Positions 9,893 to 21,239 of a stretch of DNA of 64,000 nucleotides are shown in pieces. The stretch comes from Gigaspora margarita (Eukaryota > Glomeromycota > Glomeromycetes > Diversisporales > Gigasporaceae), in assembly GCA_009809945.1 (NCBI GenBank), contig WTPW01002194.1, positions 23,859 through 87,858 on the forward strand. The letters are read 5' to 3'. Numbering within the stretch: the stretch's first letter is position 1; every line of letters begins with the position of its first letter. The notes below the pieces were generated by a model. That model was not told the origin of the DNA and did no database searches. It saw only the letters and a list, made by a program, of their open reading frames with translations. The translations under genes were made by a program, and so were the position numbers.

Positions 9893-10552
9893 ATTTTTTT
9901 TTTATTTTAACCACCTAGCACGCTATCGGCTGGGCGGGCGCAGTTGGCGCAACTTTTATTAAGGTCTTTTTATTTTGGTCATGGGAGCCCGATAACCTAG
10001 GCCCCCTACATTTTTGTAATAGTCTACATATATATGCATCTATTCTAGTTTCTACCATGGCTAACTGGTACTAAGCCATTACTTATTTTTAATTTTTTTA
10101 CCGTGGCTAACCGGTATTAAGCCAACCTATTTAATTTTCAACTGAACTCAATCAGCCGACCCATTTCAACCGGGGGATTTTACCGGAAATATCCAAGGAA
10201 TTCTTAAAGAGCACCAACACCCGTAGCGAATGAGTTCGGCCAGACTTCGACCCTCGTTCCAAACGTTCTAGAAGCCTTTCACCCCTGAGGCCAGCAGAAA
10301 CAAGTAAAGACATAGACCCCATTAGAGCAGGTTACATGAAGTCTATCCCAAATGTCCGGAGAACCTTTATCAAGCCAAACCTGAGATGTGGCTGATCTGT
10401 CCAAACACGGTCCTAGCATCCTAATTCAAATCGTCCATCACATGATCGTGTGTAGTCATTTTTACCGTTCGTAGGACTTGAACTGGCGACCTTATGTATG
10501 GAAACGGTTGATGTCCTAGGAGCGCAACCACTATGCTATTGACCCGCAGGAC
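9893..10552 (-). mobile_element. SINE A, full length, minus strand
   Basis: On the minus strand it runs from a tRNA-like head (box A TAGCATAGTGG, box B AGTTCAAGTCC) through the A body (words include GGATGCTAGGACCG, GGCCTCAGGGGTGAAAGG, GGTCAGCCGATTGAG and TACCGGTTAGCCATGG) to a tail GGTTAAAATAAAAAA. It is flanked by TGTGCTGAA at 9884-9892 and 10553-10561, a typical L1-type target duplication. At about 660 bp it is long for a SINE. Box A and B suggest Pol III transcription; it has no ORF. Confidence 0.85.
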
Positions 10553-10561
10553 TGTGCTGAA

Positions 10562-10626
10562 TTTTTTTTATTTTATTTTAACCTCCTGGTGTAATACCGG
10601 TCGGGCGCAGTTGGCGCATCTTTATT
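10562..10626 (-). mobile_element. SINE A tail remnant
   Basis: The sequence reads ATTTTATTTTAACCTCC, then GGTCGGGCGCAGTTGGCGC, the reverse of a SINE A 3' tail. The SINE at 9893-10552 is inserted at its tail, so this scrap is the older one. Confidence 0.65.
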
Positions 10627-10769
10627 TAAATTCAGTATACGTATAACAATGTCGGACCCTATTGGCCCTTATTGTTCATTTACAGATGATTTCTAACTAA
10701 AATTTCTGACCTATCTATACTTGACTTCATTTACTAGCTGCCTAACCATATGCAAACCATCTTCCTTTA

Positions 10770-11836
10770 TTATATCTGGTTTTCCAGATCCCAGTCCCTT
10801 CCTGTCAATTTTGTATAGCGGAATACCGCCTTTTTTTTGACTGACTTTCCTTCCAACCCTGTGTATAGGAGTTTGATTTCTTTTCGAAGGTGAGCTTCCG
10901 TACGTCTTTTCGCTGCGTTGGGGGATAAGAGCTCCTCACCCCACCAGAAGGTCGTGTATAGGCACCATAATTCATATATGACCACTGTGTGCAACCATAT
11001 AGTGGCTTTTTTCTCTTTGGCCGTTCCTATATTTTCCGCATTAAAGATATCCTCTAACTTTTTGGGGGGAGTTCTCCGTTCGTTCTTTCCAGATATTTGT
11101 ACGCGATTTCCCAAATTATCTTGCTCACGTGACACTCATAGCTAAAGTGTTCAATTCTTTGTATCTCCTCTTCACACCAGGGGCATTCTCCTTTTTCCTT
11201 TTCCGCAATGTGTCTTAGGCGATAACCCAGAGGAAGGGCTCTGTGAAATAATCGCCACATGATATCCAATTTGTTATTCATTACTTGTTTCTGAATTAGC
11301 CAGTCTGGGGGCTGTGACTTTGCGCCGTGCATCTTTGTCCCAGCTGCCAAGGCTTTTCTACGTAGCATTGTCATGCAATTTCTGGTTGTAATCTGTGACC
11401 CTTTCCATTCCTCTACTTTGATCAGTGACCCTTCCCAGGGCCAGCTGCTTGTTGCTAAGATTTCTCCTTTTACCTTGTGCCAAGCTTTAACGTACGGCTT
11501 CCAATCTAACAGCTATGCTTTAAGGGTTATCAGGACCGTCTTTAGGGCCTGCAAAGGGCTTATGACCCGTTTGTTTTTCATTATCTTTGCGATTATTTCT
11601 CTTTGTGTGGAAGCCCAGGCCATGTTACTCGATATCAACCTTATCCAAACCGAGACTAACCTAGCATCTAAGAGATCCCTCGTACAGGGAGCCTCTAGCC
11701 TGTGCTCCTCGTATTCCTTCTGAAATGTTGAGAATTTTGGTAACATTTTGGATTTATGTTTTATCCAATTTGACAGCATATCATCTATTATTCTGATCTG
11801 TTTCTTTGTTGGGGGCATAAATATGCTGCGTACCAA
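10770..11836 (-). pseudogene. beta1: C-terminal domain with CCHC-type zinc finger
   Basis: Three overlapping minus frames (11836-11513, 11374-11054, 11135-10770) give the region after the RT thumb: PPTKKQIRIIDDMLSNWIKH, LLDARLVSVWIRLISS, then WRLFHRALPLGYRLRHI, GECPWCEEE...EHFSYEC (zinc finger C..C....H...C), ATIWLHTVVIYELW and a lysine-rich end. The zf-RVT-like finger is standard in L1/Tx1-type LINEs and probably helps RNA or DNA binding. Frameshifts separate the three frames. Confidence 0.75.
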
Positions 11837-13110
11837 ATTCGTGAGAGTACAAGGGTTTTAGCTACCAGTATTTTTCCTCTGAATGACAGGTTTCTCTTGC
11901 CAAGCTTTTCTATAAGCCGTTTTATTTTCGCTACTTTGTTTGTCCAGTAGTTCTTTTCAGGGAAACTATCTCTTCTTATCTCATATCCCAGAATATTAAA
12001 TGCTTCTTTTTTCTTTATCTGCCCATAGTCTTTCATTTCATTAAGTTCTATTCTTTCAGCTGTTGCTGTTAGAGGTATTATTTTGGACTTCCTTTTATTA
12101 ATCTTCGCGTTCGAGGCTGCCTCATATGTCCGCAACAGATTACTCAGGTTGCTCCAGTCCGATCTGGTGCCCAGGCTGATTGACAGATCATCCGCATAGG
12201 CAGCTAGTTTAAAATAAGAGTTCCCTGAAGGCAGCCCTGTGATCTTTTTCTTAATTTGTACTAGTAAAGGCTCGAAGGCAATTATATATAGTAGAGGAGA
12301 CAGAGGGCCCCCTTGCCACACCCCTCTTCCCACCTTAAAAGGTCTGGATAGTTCATTATTTCCTATGATATAAGTTTCTTGATTTGCGAATAAATTGGCT
12401 ACGATTTCAATAAATTGTGTGTGGAAGTTCATTTTCTTTAGAACTCCCTTAAGGTAGTCATGGTTGACCCTATCGAAAGCTTTTGCCTGATCGATTAATA
12501 ATAACCAGTGTTGGTCAGAGGATTCTCTGTGAGACCTTAACGTCATCAGGATGTCTAGGACCGCATCTGTGATCAACCTTCCTGAAATAAAGCCCTGTTG
12601 ATGAATTGCAATTATATCCTTGCAGACTACGTTTAGCCTACCCGCCAGTATTTTCATAAAGATTTTTGCATCAGAGTTAACTATCGAGATAGGGCGCCAG
12701 TTACCAATCTCTTCTAGGTTTTCTTCTTTTTTGGGGATCAAGATTATCATGTTTTTGTGCCATGATAATGGCATTTTGCCCTTTGACAAGACCTTATTAA
12801 AAACTTCTTCAAGAACTGGGGCTATCTTATCCGCGAAAATTTTATAGAACTTATAAGTTAACCCATTAGTCCCGGGCAATTTATTATTGGGTAGAGAAAG
12901 TATTGTCTGAAGTATTTCTTCTCTGGTAATTTTCTGGGTTAATAAATCATTACCCGCATCATCAACTTGCGGGAGGTCACACGTGATCTCTCTAAAGGAT
13001 TCCTGACAAATCCTTTCTGATTTATACAGTTCTTCGTAAAAATCTCTAATGTATTCGAGGGTGTCGCTCCGTTCGTCTGATTCAGGGTTTTTTACACTAT
13101 CTAGACAATT
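11788..13110 (-). pseudogene. beta1: reverse transcriptase
   Basis: The reverse strand is open from about 13110 through 12879 to 11788. In order: ESDERSDTLEYIRDFY, KITREEILQTILSLPNNKLPG, LTYKFYK, ILIPKKEENLEEIGNWRPIS, NSDAKIFMKILAGRL, HQQGFISGRLITDAV, DQAKAFDRVNHDYL (box A, catalytic Asp present), GRGVWQGGPLSPLLY (box B, usually GVRQGDPLSP, so Asp to Gly and Arg to Trp) and AAYADDLSISLG (box C, both Asp present). The role is target-primed reverse transcription of its own RNA. The box B changes and a frameshift near 11788 suggest it is inactive. Confidence 0.85.
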
Positions 13111-13123
13111 AACTGCCTTTTTA

Positions 13124-13668
13124 AGTCCTGCGGGTCGTTAGCATAGTGGTTGCGCTCCCAGAACAATTGCCGCTTCAAACGCAAGGTTGCCGGTTCAAGT
13201 TCTACGAACAGCAAAAATAACTATACAAGGTCATGAGACGGATGACCTGAACCAGGTTGCCAGGACCACGTATGGACGGCCCAGCCACATGTGTGTGCCT
13301 CTACTCTGCAATCCAGATACTTTCGGTGAAATTCCGGTTGTAAGACTTCCAGCGAAATTCCGGTTGCAAGATACTTCCGGTGGAATTCCGGTTAAAGGAA
13401 AATGTTCCAGTTAAATCCTCTGGTTAAATAAGGTTGGCTAGGTCATTCCCAGTTGTGATAGAAAAGGTATACTTCCGGTGAAATTCTGGATGTGGAATTG
13501 ATATACTTCCAGCGAAATTCCGGATGTTAAGAATAGTTAAAATTAGTGTAAATCTCTACAAATGTAGGGACTCTGCGTTATAGGCAGGTCCCATTAGTAA
13601 AAAATTAATAAAAGAAGGCCATACACCACCTCTGGGTATTTCCCAGAAGGAAAACATAAAAAAAAAAA
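13124..13668 (+). mobile_element. SINE B inside beta1, with internal minisatellite
   Basis: The tRNA-like head (TAGCATAGTGGTTGCGC, then GGTTGCCGGTTCAAG) is followed by a body with repeated ACTTCCGGTGAAATTCCGG units. It ends in a tail GGCCATACACCACCTCTGGG, then CCCAGAAGGAAAACATAAAA. The target duplication AACTGCCTTTTTA flanks it (13111-13123 and about 13667-13679). The tail matches the 3' end of LINE beta5 (37739-37799). Confidence 0.85.
13309..13530 (+). repeat. Minisatellite in SINE B, unit ACTTCCGGTGAAATTCCGG
   Basis: At least five variants are seen (near 13319, 13346, 13372, 13470 and 13506), differing at the GGT/AGC positions. The middle part holds related but decayed units. The same unit recurs, reversed, in the SINE at 31501-32169. 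Confidence 0.8.
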
Positions 13669-13753
13669 CTGCCTTTTTAGCTTTATAGTGAGCATAGAAA
13701 TATTTTGTGGAGTGTTTCCCTTTTTCTATCCACCGAGCCTTAGACCTTCTACA

Positions 13754-14843
13754 CTAGTTTTCGGCTGCCAATTTTGCTACCACATTTATCTGAGACCGAA
13801 GTTCTTCTATTTTCCCAAGCATGGTCTCGGTAGCCATTCCACTGGCTGCCTTTTGTTTTAACCTAACAATTTTTTTATTTAGTATCTCTATCTTTTTTTC
13901 TGGAGGTTTGGGTCGTCTGAATGCCCTAATTATAGACTGTATTGTTAATTTGCACATATCACAGTCTTCTGTAGCTTCTTTGTCCTCCAGTTCAGCTATC
14001 ACCTCCTCTTTTATTCTGCCATTTTCTAAACAATCTTTATCGAACCTCTAGCTTTGGGAAGAACGGTTCTTCGGGGCCGCTTTTAATGTGCATTCTAATA
14101 AGAGATGGTCAGAATTTCCAAATCTTAATGCAACATCATCGATCAGTTCGTTCTGCCCGGCTTCTAGAAAGATATAATCAATACATGTAGCCATGGACTG
14201 CCCCCTTGCGTGTTCTGATAATACGTAAGGAAAGGTTTTTCTTGTGAATTCTCTGCTACATTGACAAAGTCGTGTGTCCATTCCAACATTAGTCCTCTTG
14301 ATGGGTTGTGTTGAGGTGGCGATTGACTGATTCTGTTATTAATTGGGTCGATGTTCACGTTAAAGTCTCCCGGCATAATATTTATGGCTTCGGGTTTTAT
14401 TAGAGGGGTCCACGAGTTAAAAAAATTTATCCTATCAGCAGAGAAGGAGGTGCGTAGACGTTCGTAATTGAATAGTTTTGTCCTTTATATCAAAAGTTTG
14501 CCGTAATTATTCTTCCCTCTAGGAGTGTGTCAATGTCTTTGAATTCTATATCGTTATTGCCTGCAAGAATGGCCATCTTAGTTGTCCATATGGAGTCATA
14601 AGTCCATTGATTTTTTAAGAAATTTCTCACGTTTTCGTTACTCGTATTAGTTTCTTGTAAAAATATTATGTCCAATTTATGAGATTTTAAAATAGTAAAC
14701 GTATTTGTTTGTTTGCCTCTGTCGTTCAACCCCTTTACATTCAGTGTTGCTAACTTTAATTTCATTTGTGGAGGCATTGTGTTATAAAGGGTTTGTGTTA
14801 CCAATCTAGTATTTTGATTAGTTCTTTCCCTTATTGTTTGCAT
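13754..14843 (-). pseudogene. beta1: AP-like endonuclease and linker
   Basis: Frames at 14843-14490, 14376-14164, 14281-14048 and 14002-13754 follow the exonuclease/endonuclease/phosphatase fold. KLATLNVKGLNDRGKQ holds the metal-site Asn, IIFLQETNTSNE the Gln-Glu pair, MPGDFNVNIDP the D.N motif, DYIFLE the YI..S-like strand, and FGNSDHLLLECTL the final SDH. All key motif residues are readable, but frameshifts break the chain. The last frame (ELEDKEATEDCDMCKLTIQ) is the helical linker to the RT. The enzyme would nick target DNA to prime insertion. Confidence 0.8.
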
Positions 14844-16520
14844 AAGGGACCATTCTTTTGTCTTCCTGTTTAAGCGAAGACCCTGCTTTTCTGGATTTCA
14901 GTTTTTTGTATGTCACTAACGTGAATTCATTTTGCTCCAGTTCCGTTACTTGAGAGAACATGTTTGTCTGTATTTCATCAAGGCTGGTGTCCTTCTCTAC
15001 AGTCACTAACTGCGGAGTTAGTTGTTCTCTTGCTTCTTCGTATGCCAGAGATAGTTCGTCTATTATTGGTTCAGAGACCATGGGCATCGGTTCCTCTTTT
15101 GGTAAGGCCGTGGGAACTGATGGGGCAGCTGACACTTCAGTAGGAGAAAATTCTTCCCCTGTGGGCGAACTTGCAGCAATTGGGGGGGGTGGTAGCTTCC
15201 TCCATGACATCAGTTTCCTTTTCCTCTCCTGCTTCTTCAGGTTTTTTTTGCACATCTTGTAACACCTCATCTGTGTGCATGTCTGTTTGCTCGTGGGAAG
15301 TAACCTGTTCTGGTTCGTCAGTGATCTCGGTTTCCTCTTTTGTCGCATTACTATTCCTGTGCTTATAGAATTCCCTTCTAAGGGCCACCAACTCGTGAAA
15401 TTGCTGGCAGTCTTTCTTATATGTCCTGTTGCTTCACAGAAATAACAGACTTTAGCAGCTGACCTCCATTCTGTTGTAACTTTATTGTCCCAGACGTGTG
15501 TGAACCTAGGAATTCTTTCTTTGAGATCTGAGTCATCTGTCGACTCGAAGGTTATGATCCATTGATCTGAGATATACGGCGTGCCTTCGATTAATAGCGG
15601 CTTAATGGCGATTATTTTTCCAACATTGAAGAAGGCATTTACTAGTGTGTCTGATACCTTGTTTTTGTTACCAAGGGGCACGTTTCTACATTTGATCGAC
15701 AGAAAGGTTTTTCAGGCATCAATCGGGATGTGTCCGTGATATGTTCTTTTCATAATTTCAATACCTTTCACTGCGTATTGCTTTAAAGTATCCCTGTCTT
15801 TGAAAACTACTTCTAGGTGGGTCCTACGGCCTCTTGCATGTCATACTTCGCAGTGTTGAAAAGGGATTCCATTATTTCATTGAAAGAACTTTGAATCCCG
15901 CTAATGTCTATGATTAATGCATTTTTGTTTTTTGATTTGATAAGCTTACGGGGTAAAAAGGAGGTGTAAGTGGAACGGCCCCTCTTTAACTTGGGGAACA
16001 GTAAGGACCAAGCTTTTTCCTTCGGTGGGTTTGTTGCGTTTTGTCTTGGGTTGCTTTTGTCCCAATGACTTGTAGGTTGCTCTGGTGTTTCGTGGTCCGA
16101 TAGGCCCAACATTTCATCTATATTTTCATAAAAACAGTCTTCTGGAAGACCTTCCAGCCCTTTCGGGTTCTCATCGTTTAAGATGTCAGATTTAGTTTCT
16201 TCTGCTATGTCGTGTTTCTCTCCCTGTGGTTCATCCAAATTGGCGTCGACCAAGGGGTTAACGGTGTTCGTGATATCTTTAAATTTTTCAGTTTCTTCTT
16301 CGATCATTTCGTCCCAGTTTTGTTTTGCATTATGTGTTTTTGTGGCGATAGTGTGTTTTTCGTTTGGCTCATTAAGGGCCGTGTTTTCTGTTTGTTTTGC
16401 TGTAGGCATTGAAAACAACACGTTCTCTTTGTTTTCTACATTTAACGTATCTATTTGTGTTTCAAGCTTGGTATTCTTTGACTTTTTTTCACACGAGTCT
16501 CCTTCTTTGAGCCCCTCCAT
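14818..16520 (-). pseudogene. beta1: ORF1 RNA-binding protein with zinc knuckle
   Basis: It starts at MEGLKEGDSC (16520). An acidic, low-complexity N-terminus is followed by GLPEDCFYENIDEMLGLS and a conserved RNA-binding region (LFPKLKRGRSTYTSFLP, IKSKNKNALIIDIS). After a frameshift near 15813 come CRNVPLGNK, IKPLLIEGTPYISDQWIITFE, RFTHVWDNKVTTEWRSAAK, then VCYFCEATGHIRK. The knuckle starts C..C....H but a frameshift removes the last Cys in that frame. A proline/acidic tail follows. This layout is shared by all beta LINEs here and looks like the DUF4283/zf-CCHC type of ORF1 (inference). Confidence 0.75.
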
Positions 16521-16612
16521 TTTATGTTTCCTGCTTGTTCGGGAACAGGCCCTGCCTTGTATGTCTGAGCTAACTGTTCTGACTCAGTCTGTATCTGTAT
16601 TTTAATAAAATG

Positions 16613-17536
16613 AAAACCAACTCCTCCTAACTTTATGTGGTCAGGAGAGAGTGCGTGTAGATCTTTTCTGTGCTGAAAATTTTAAAATAGCTTTTTATAA
16701 AAATTAAAATTTTCTTAATAAAAGTTTTAAAAAGTTTAAAACTAAATATATATATAAATTTTTTTTGCAATTGAACTTTTAGATAAAAAGCCTTTGCAAT
16801 TTTATGTTTTATATAAAATATTTGATGTGATTAGGCTGCGTGCACCATAATAACAACAAAAGCAACTAAATACAATGTACTAATACAATACCATGTTGTA
16901 TTAGTGCTCAAAAAGAAAAAATCTCCAAAATCTTCCAAAAGATGAAAATCGATTAAACTACTACAAACTTCCACCAAAGTTCCTTCTATTTATACTTGAG
17001 AAAGTACCAAAGGCCCAAAGATTGAAGTTACTAAGCAAACAACCCATCAACGATAACGACACTAAGGTAGTGAAAGCACACCCAAAGGTCCCAAAGATGA
17101 TAGCGATGACAATGACATCAAAGCGATTTATCTAGTAAAAAAAAAAACTACTCAAAGTATAAGACTTCGGGACTTATTTACCAACAAGAACATCAAGAGC
17201 CTAAAACCTCTTAAATAATTTCAACGAAATAGCAAAAGTAGAATGTTACTTCACATAAGAACGTCGTCAAGAACACCATTACTTCATCACAAGAATGCCA
17301 TTTTACCATAAGAACACTGTCGTTTCACTGCCAAAAAAAAAAAATATATATATATATTAAAAAATACTAATCTTTATATAGATTCGTACAATCTTCTTTC
17401 TTGCCAATAATAATTTACCATTCCCAAGAACGAGCGTACTTCCGTAAGGTAGATGGGAAATCTCAGAAATCTCCACTCTATGATTCTTCTAATCCACTTG
17501 GGTCAACCTTTATGCCCAATAACATACCTGTATATT
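16613..17536. other. No gene seen; A-rich repeated words
   Basis: 16613-16840 is AT-rich. 16840-17345 repeats CAAAGGCCCAAAGAT/CAAAGGTCCCAAAGAT and ACAAGAACATC/ATAAGAACRTCG words, faintly like the CAAGAA minisatellite at 3540-4370, so this may be a decayed relative of that 1.9 kb repeat. A TA microsatellite lies at 17343-17356. No frame of interest. Confidence 0.4.
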
Positions 17537-17674
17537 TTAATTCTTCTTTGTTGGTCTAATTCCTGTCAGAAAGTTGCTTCCCAGTTGTTCCTTGTTTGCT
17601 TGTCTTTGTTGTTCTTGTTCCAGAATGGCCTCTTCTATTCTTTGATTTTTTTCAGTTGCCTGTTGGGTCGTCAT
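17537..17674 (-). CDS. Small unassigned open frame, 45 codons, Gln/Glu-rich
   Basis: The frame runs from ATG at 17674-17672 to TAA at 17539-17537. It encodes 45 residues starting MTTQQATEKNQRIEEAIL, then EQEQQRQANKEQLG, likely a short amphipathic coiled coil. A good splice-donor-like ACAGGTATGT follows about 10 bases past the stop, but in another frame, so an exon is possible and not shown. I do not recognise it. Confidence 0.2.
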   Translation of the reverse strand: MTTQQATEKNQRIEEAILEQEQQRQANKEQLGSNFLTGIRPTKKN

Positions 17675-17698
17675 AGGTTTTTGGGTTTTTCTAAGTTC

Positions 17699-18048
17699 TA
17701 AAAGAAAAAATAAATAAATAAAAAAATAAATAAGTAAATAAGAAAAAAAAAATAAATAAGTAAAAAAAAAATAAATATAAAAAAAAATAAAACAAAATAA
17801 AAAAAANNNNNNNNNNNNNNNNNNNNNNNNNNNNNNNNNNNNNNNNNNNNNNNNNNNNNNNNNNNNNNNNNNNNNNNNNNNNNNNNNNNNNNNNNNNNNN
17901 NNNNNNNNNNNNNNNNNNNNNNNNNNNNNNNNNNNNNNNNNNNNNNNNNNNNNNNNNNNNNNNNNNNNNNNNNNNNNNNNNNNNNNNNNNNNNNNNNNNN
18001 NNNNNNNNNNNNNNNNNNNNNNNNNNAAAAAAAAAAAATATAAAAAAA
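17699..18048. repeat. A-rich low-complexity tract around an assembly gap
   Basis: AAATAAATAAA-type repeats flank 220 Ns (17807-18026). The frames called across this gap are artefacts of the A/T runs and the Ns. Confidence 0.9.
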
Positions 18049-18096
18049 TGTATAGCTACAAGAGGAAATGTCATGCTCTAAAGAAGTTGGAATGAT

Positions 18097-19443
18097 ATGG
18101 TCTCTCAATATGAAAATTATTTACAAGCAAACACATTTGTACAGGAAATCGATAATGGACAAAACAACAACAAAACAAACCATATAACAGAATCCATCTT
18201 AGGAAGTTCAGGATCATTGCTACACGAGCCTACTGACTCCGGGCCCCATATGACTGTGAGGACCCAGTCCAAACAATCCTGCAAGTCAATAAGGATCAGG
18301 TACTTATTATGAAGAATCATGAGCCAACTCCAGCTAAACAATGGTCTAGACTTTTTACCAAGTTGATAAGAGGACAGTCAACATACAATGCATTTTTACC
18401 AAGGACCCAAATTAAATCTAAAAACAACAATACACTTATTATTGAGATTCCTCAACTACAGGCTTCCTTCAATAAAATAATGTCTTCACTTTATGTGGAA
18501 GTTAAGAATGATGTAATAGTAGCAAAACAGCGCTTTAGAAAAGGCTCATGCTCCCATTTAGAAATCGTATTCACGAACCAGAAAACTCTCAAAAAGTATG
18601 CTACTAGAGGAGTTAAAATCCTGAACAAGTCCAACAGACTTGTGCAAGTCATTTCTTTTAGTTAAGGTTAGAAATGTTCTCATGGGGGATAGAGAATTAA
18701 TCTTTTCCACACTTAAGGAGGCATTTGATGACATAGGTAAAATTGTTTCCATCAAACCTTTATTAATTGAAGGTACTCCCTACTTAACGGATCAGTGGAT
18801 TATTATGTTTGAAACCAGTGATGACGCAAACTTAGAAACATGAATCCCATGATTCCAAGAATCTCTCTTACTGCATAATTATTATCGGGAAATTAGAGAG
18901 GCCAAGTTAGAGAAAGAGAAAGATGAAATTGAGCCTGATTATATGAAATCTGAAATTCATACACAAAATCCAGAGAAAAATGAAAATGCACCCTTGACAA
19001 GTATGAAACCAGAGGTCTCGCTACAGAAATTCTTAAAATTTAAAAACAAAAATTGGTATCATGTTTTATTAACAAAATACTATTGATTTTCAGATATTAC
19101 ACAAAATGTGTGGTCTGAAATAGTGAATATGGATGCAACCAACCAAAAGGAGGCTACCATGATTATGGTCACCAACAACAAACAAGCAATATCTCCTAGT
19201 GCAACCAGCTCTTCGACCATAGAACAAGAACCATGTGATGAACTCACAAGAGATGCCTCTTTCTCAAACCAGTATTTGGAAAAGGACACTTTTACAAGAA
19301 GTACTGATATTGTAATGGAAGTAACTGAAAATGAGGCAGAATTTACTACAGTAGTTAACAAAAAGAAAAAGAAAGAGAAAACTGCGAATAAACTCAAGCC
19401 AACTTCAGATCCAATCAGACCTTCTCCATACAAGAAGATCTGA
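18097..19443 (+). pseudogene. beta2: ORF1 RNA-binding protein
   Basis: Readable blocks are RLFTKLIRGQSTYNAFLP, IKSKNNNTLIIEIPQLQ, RKGSCSHLEIVFTNQKTL, ATRGVKILNKSN, then FDDIGKIVSIKPLLIEGTPY and LTDQWIIMFETSDDANLE. These match beta1 ORF1 in order. The zinc-knuckle segment (expected near 18850) is missing or unreadable. The C-terminal frame 19108-19443 is acidic and ends in a Lys-rich stretch (KKKKKEKTANKLK) just before the endonuclease ORF. Confidence 0.65.
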
Positions 19444-19453
19444 GCTAGAGCTC

Positions 19454-21100
19454 ATGGCTCAGTGTCTGTTTAAATTTTCTCATTCATATATGATCAACAA
19501 ACCCAAAATTTATATAGCTACTATCAATATTAAAGGGTTAAATAATCAGAACAAACAACAAAGAACTCTAACACTTCTTAAATCTTACAAATTAGACATT
19601 ATTGTATTACAGGAAACAAACTTAAGTAATCAAGTCACAAGAAACTTTCTTAAGAATCAATAGTTATTTGATTCTGCATGGTCCAGTAAAACAGCGATTT
19701 TAGCTGGCAACCAAAAAGACATTCAAATTTCACATAATGATAGGATTATGATGGCTAGTTTCTTCTTCAAAGGATTTTCATTCCAAATTATGAATGTATA
19801 TGCACTGCCAAACCACAAGGATAGGTCAGAATTTCTTGAGAAATGGACTCCTAGCCATAATTATAACAATATCCCTTAAACTGTATTCCAGGCAAATTTG
19901 CCTGGAAAATTAAAAAGAATTTATAATTTTTTAAATAAAACAAAATTTATTAAGAATATGGGATATACTTTCTTTATAAAATACTTTTTTTAAAACATAT
20001 TTTATAAACTTTCTTAGAAAANTTTTTTAAAATTATTAGAAAACTTTCATACAATAAAACTTTAAAGTTTTTATTTAAAATTTTTACTATAGAATTTTTC
20101 TTTAACTTTTCATGTTCCTGTCTATAAAAAAATTTTTACTTCTAATACAAGTCTTAATTTTTACAAGTAAATCACAAAAGTTGCAATAATAAAAGTTGTA
20201 ATCCTTTTTATAAACTACAATATGTATTAAAAACAGAGGGCTAGAGCTAATATTTATAGAGTTTGCCAAGAATTAGTGATAATTTTTTTTGGTTAAAATT
20301 TTTTTTTTAAAATTGTCTATTTTTAGCTTATAAGCAACTTATACTTTTTTTCTTATAATATAAAATTAAATTTTACTAAAATATAATCCTTATTTTCAAA
20401 TATTATTAAATAAAATTTTATTTTTTAAAAAAAAAGTAGATTATAAGTATATTTATAGTATTTTTCCAGGCAAATTTGCCTGGAACAGCCTACAGATTAA
20501 GGGATAGCAGGTGATTTCAATATTAACCTGAATCCCAGAATTAATAGGCCCCAGAATGACACCACTAGAGACCAACTCAAGAGTATATTGAACAACTTCC
20601 TGGATTTAGCTACTTTCACAAAGAAGAAACCATTTCTTACATTTTTTCAAAGTGTTCTAAATAATCAAATAATGGCTACTCGGTTGGACTATATCTTTAT
20701 AGATAAAAATCATGGGCATTTGATATCTGAATCAGAAACGCTATTTGGAAATTCAGACCATCTCTTGGTCAAATGCACCTTAAAGCTTGAACATGAAGCA
20801 AAAAAGTCATCAAGCTGGAGATTTGATAAAAATCTATTGAAGAATGAACTACTCAGAAGCGAAGTTATTAAAGAAATAAACTCAGTTACATCAGCAGAAG
20901 AATGGGATTGGCACAAGATCTGCATCCAATCAATCATTAGGACCTTTAAAAAACCCAAAGACCCGGAGAGCAGGATCGCAAAATTGAATAAAAAGATAAC
21001 GAAATTAAAGGAGGCCTTAGTGAAAAATTGTGATCAGATATACTTACACCAAAAAATAGATAACCTCAATTCTCAACTTCAGGATGAGCTCTCCTAACTG
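19454..21100 (+). pseudogene. beta2: endonuclease, split by a MITE
   Basis: IYIATINIKGLNNQNKQ, IIVLQETNLSNQ and SAWSSKTAILAGNQ lie before the MITE. After it come AGDFNINLNP, FLTFFQSVLNNQ, TRLDYIFIDKNH, FGNSDHLLVKCTLKLE and the linker KPKDPESRIAKLNKKITKL. The MITE sits exactly between NNI and AGDFN of the D.N motif. One or two stops precede it. Motif residues N, QE, D.N and SDH are all present. Confidence 0.75.
19872..20504. mobile_element. TA-flanked MITE with CCAGGCAAATTTGCC palindromic ends (633 bp)
   Basis: Ends TCCCTTAAACTGTA and TACAGATTAAGGGA are inverted repeats, flanked by TA at 19870-19871 and 20505-20506. Just inside both lies the palindrome TTCCAGGCAAATTTGCCTGG. The TA duplication suggests Tc1/mariner. 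The interior is AT-rich and inverted (for example TTATAAACTTTC and TTTTATAAACTAC arms) with no ORF. Removal restores the LINE reading NNIAGDFN. Confidence 0.85.
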
Positions 21101-21239
21101 CCAGAACGGTAGCAAATACAATCTAAATCCTGTTGGATAGAACAAGGGGAGAAATCCACAAAATACTTTTATCATACAGAACCTTCCTTCGGTCTCAGAA
21201 CAGGAAAATCTAGCCTTGATGCATGACATTAAACAGATG

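Larger units (their letters stand above)
10640..16612 (-). mobile_element. LINE beta1, nearly complete two-ORF element
   Basis: The best-preserved LINE of the window, on the minus strand: ORF1 (16520-14818, RNA-binding, CCHC knuckle), then a polyprotein of AP-like endonuclease (14843-about 13750), RT (about 13110-11788) and a C-terminal domain with CPWC...H zinc finger (11836-10770). The only insertion is a SINE at 13124-13668. It carries several frameshifts and stops, but its base use is less AT-rich and its frames are longer than in other copies, so it is probably the youngest LINE here. The domain order and the RT wording YADD.....L....YE.AS.AKIN.RKSK suggest the Tx1/L1 supergroup (inference). 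Confidence 0.8.

Noticed and set aside
17691-18108. Two long minus-strand frames across 17.7-18.1 kb
   Set aside because: They consist of A/T runs and translated Ns.
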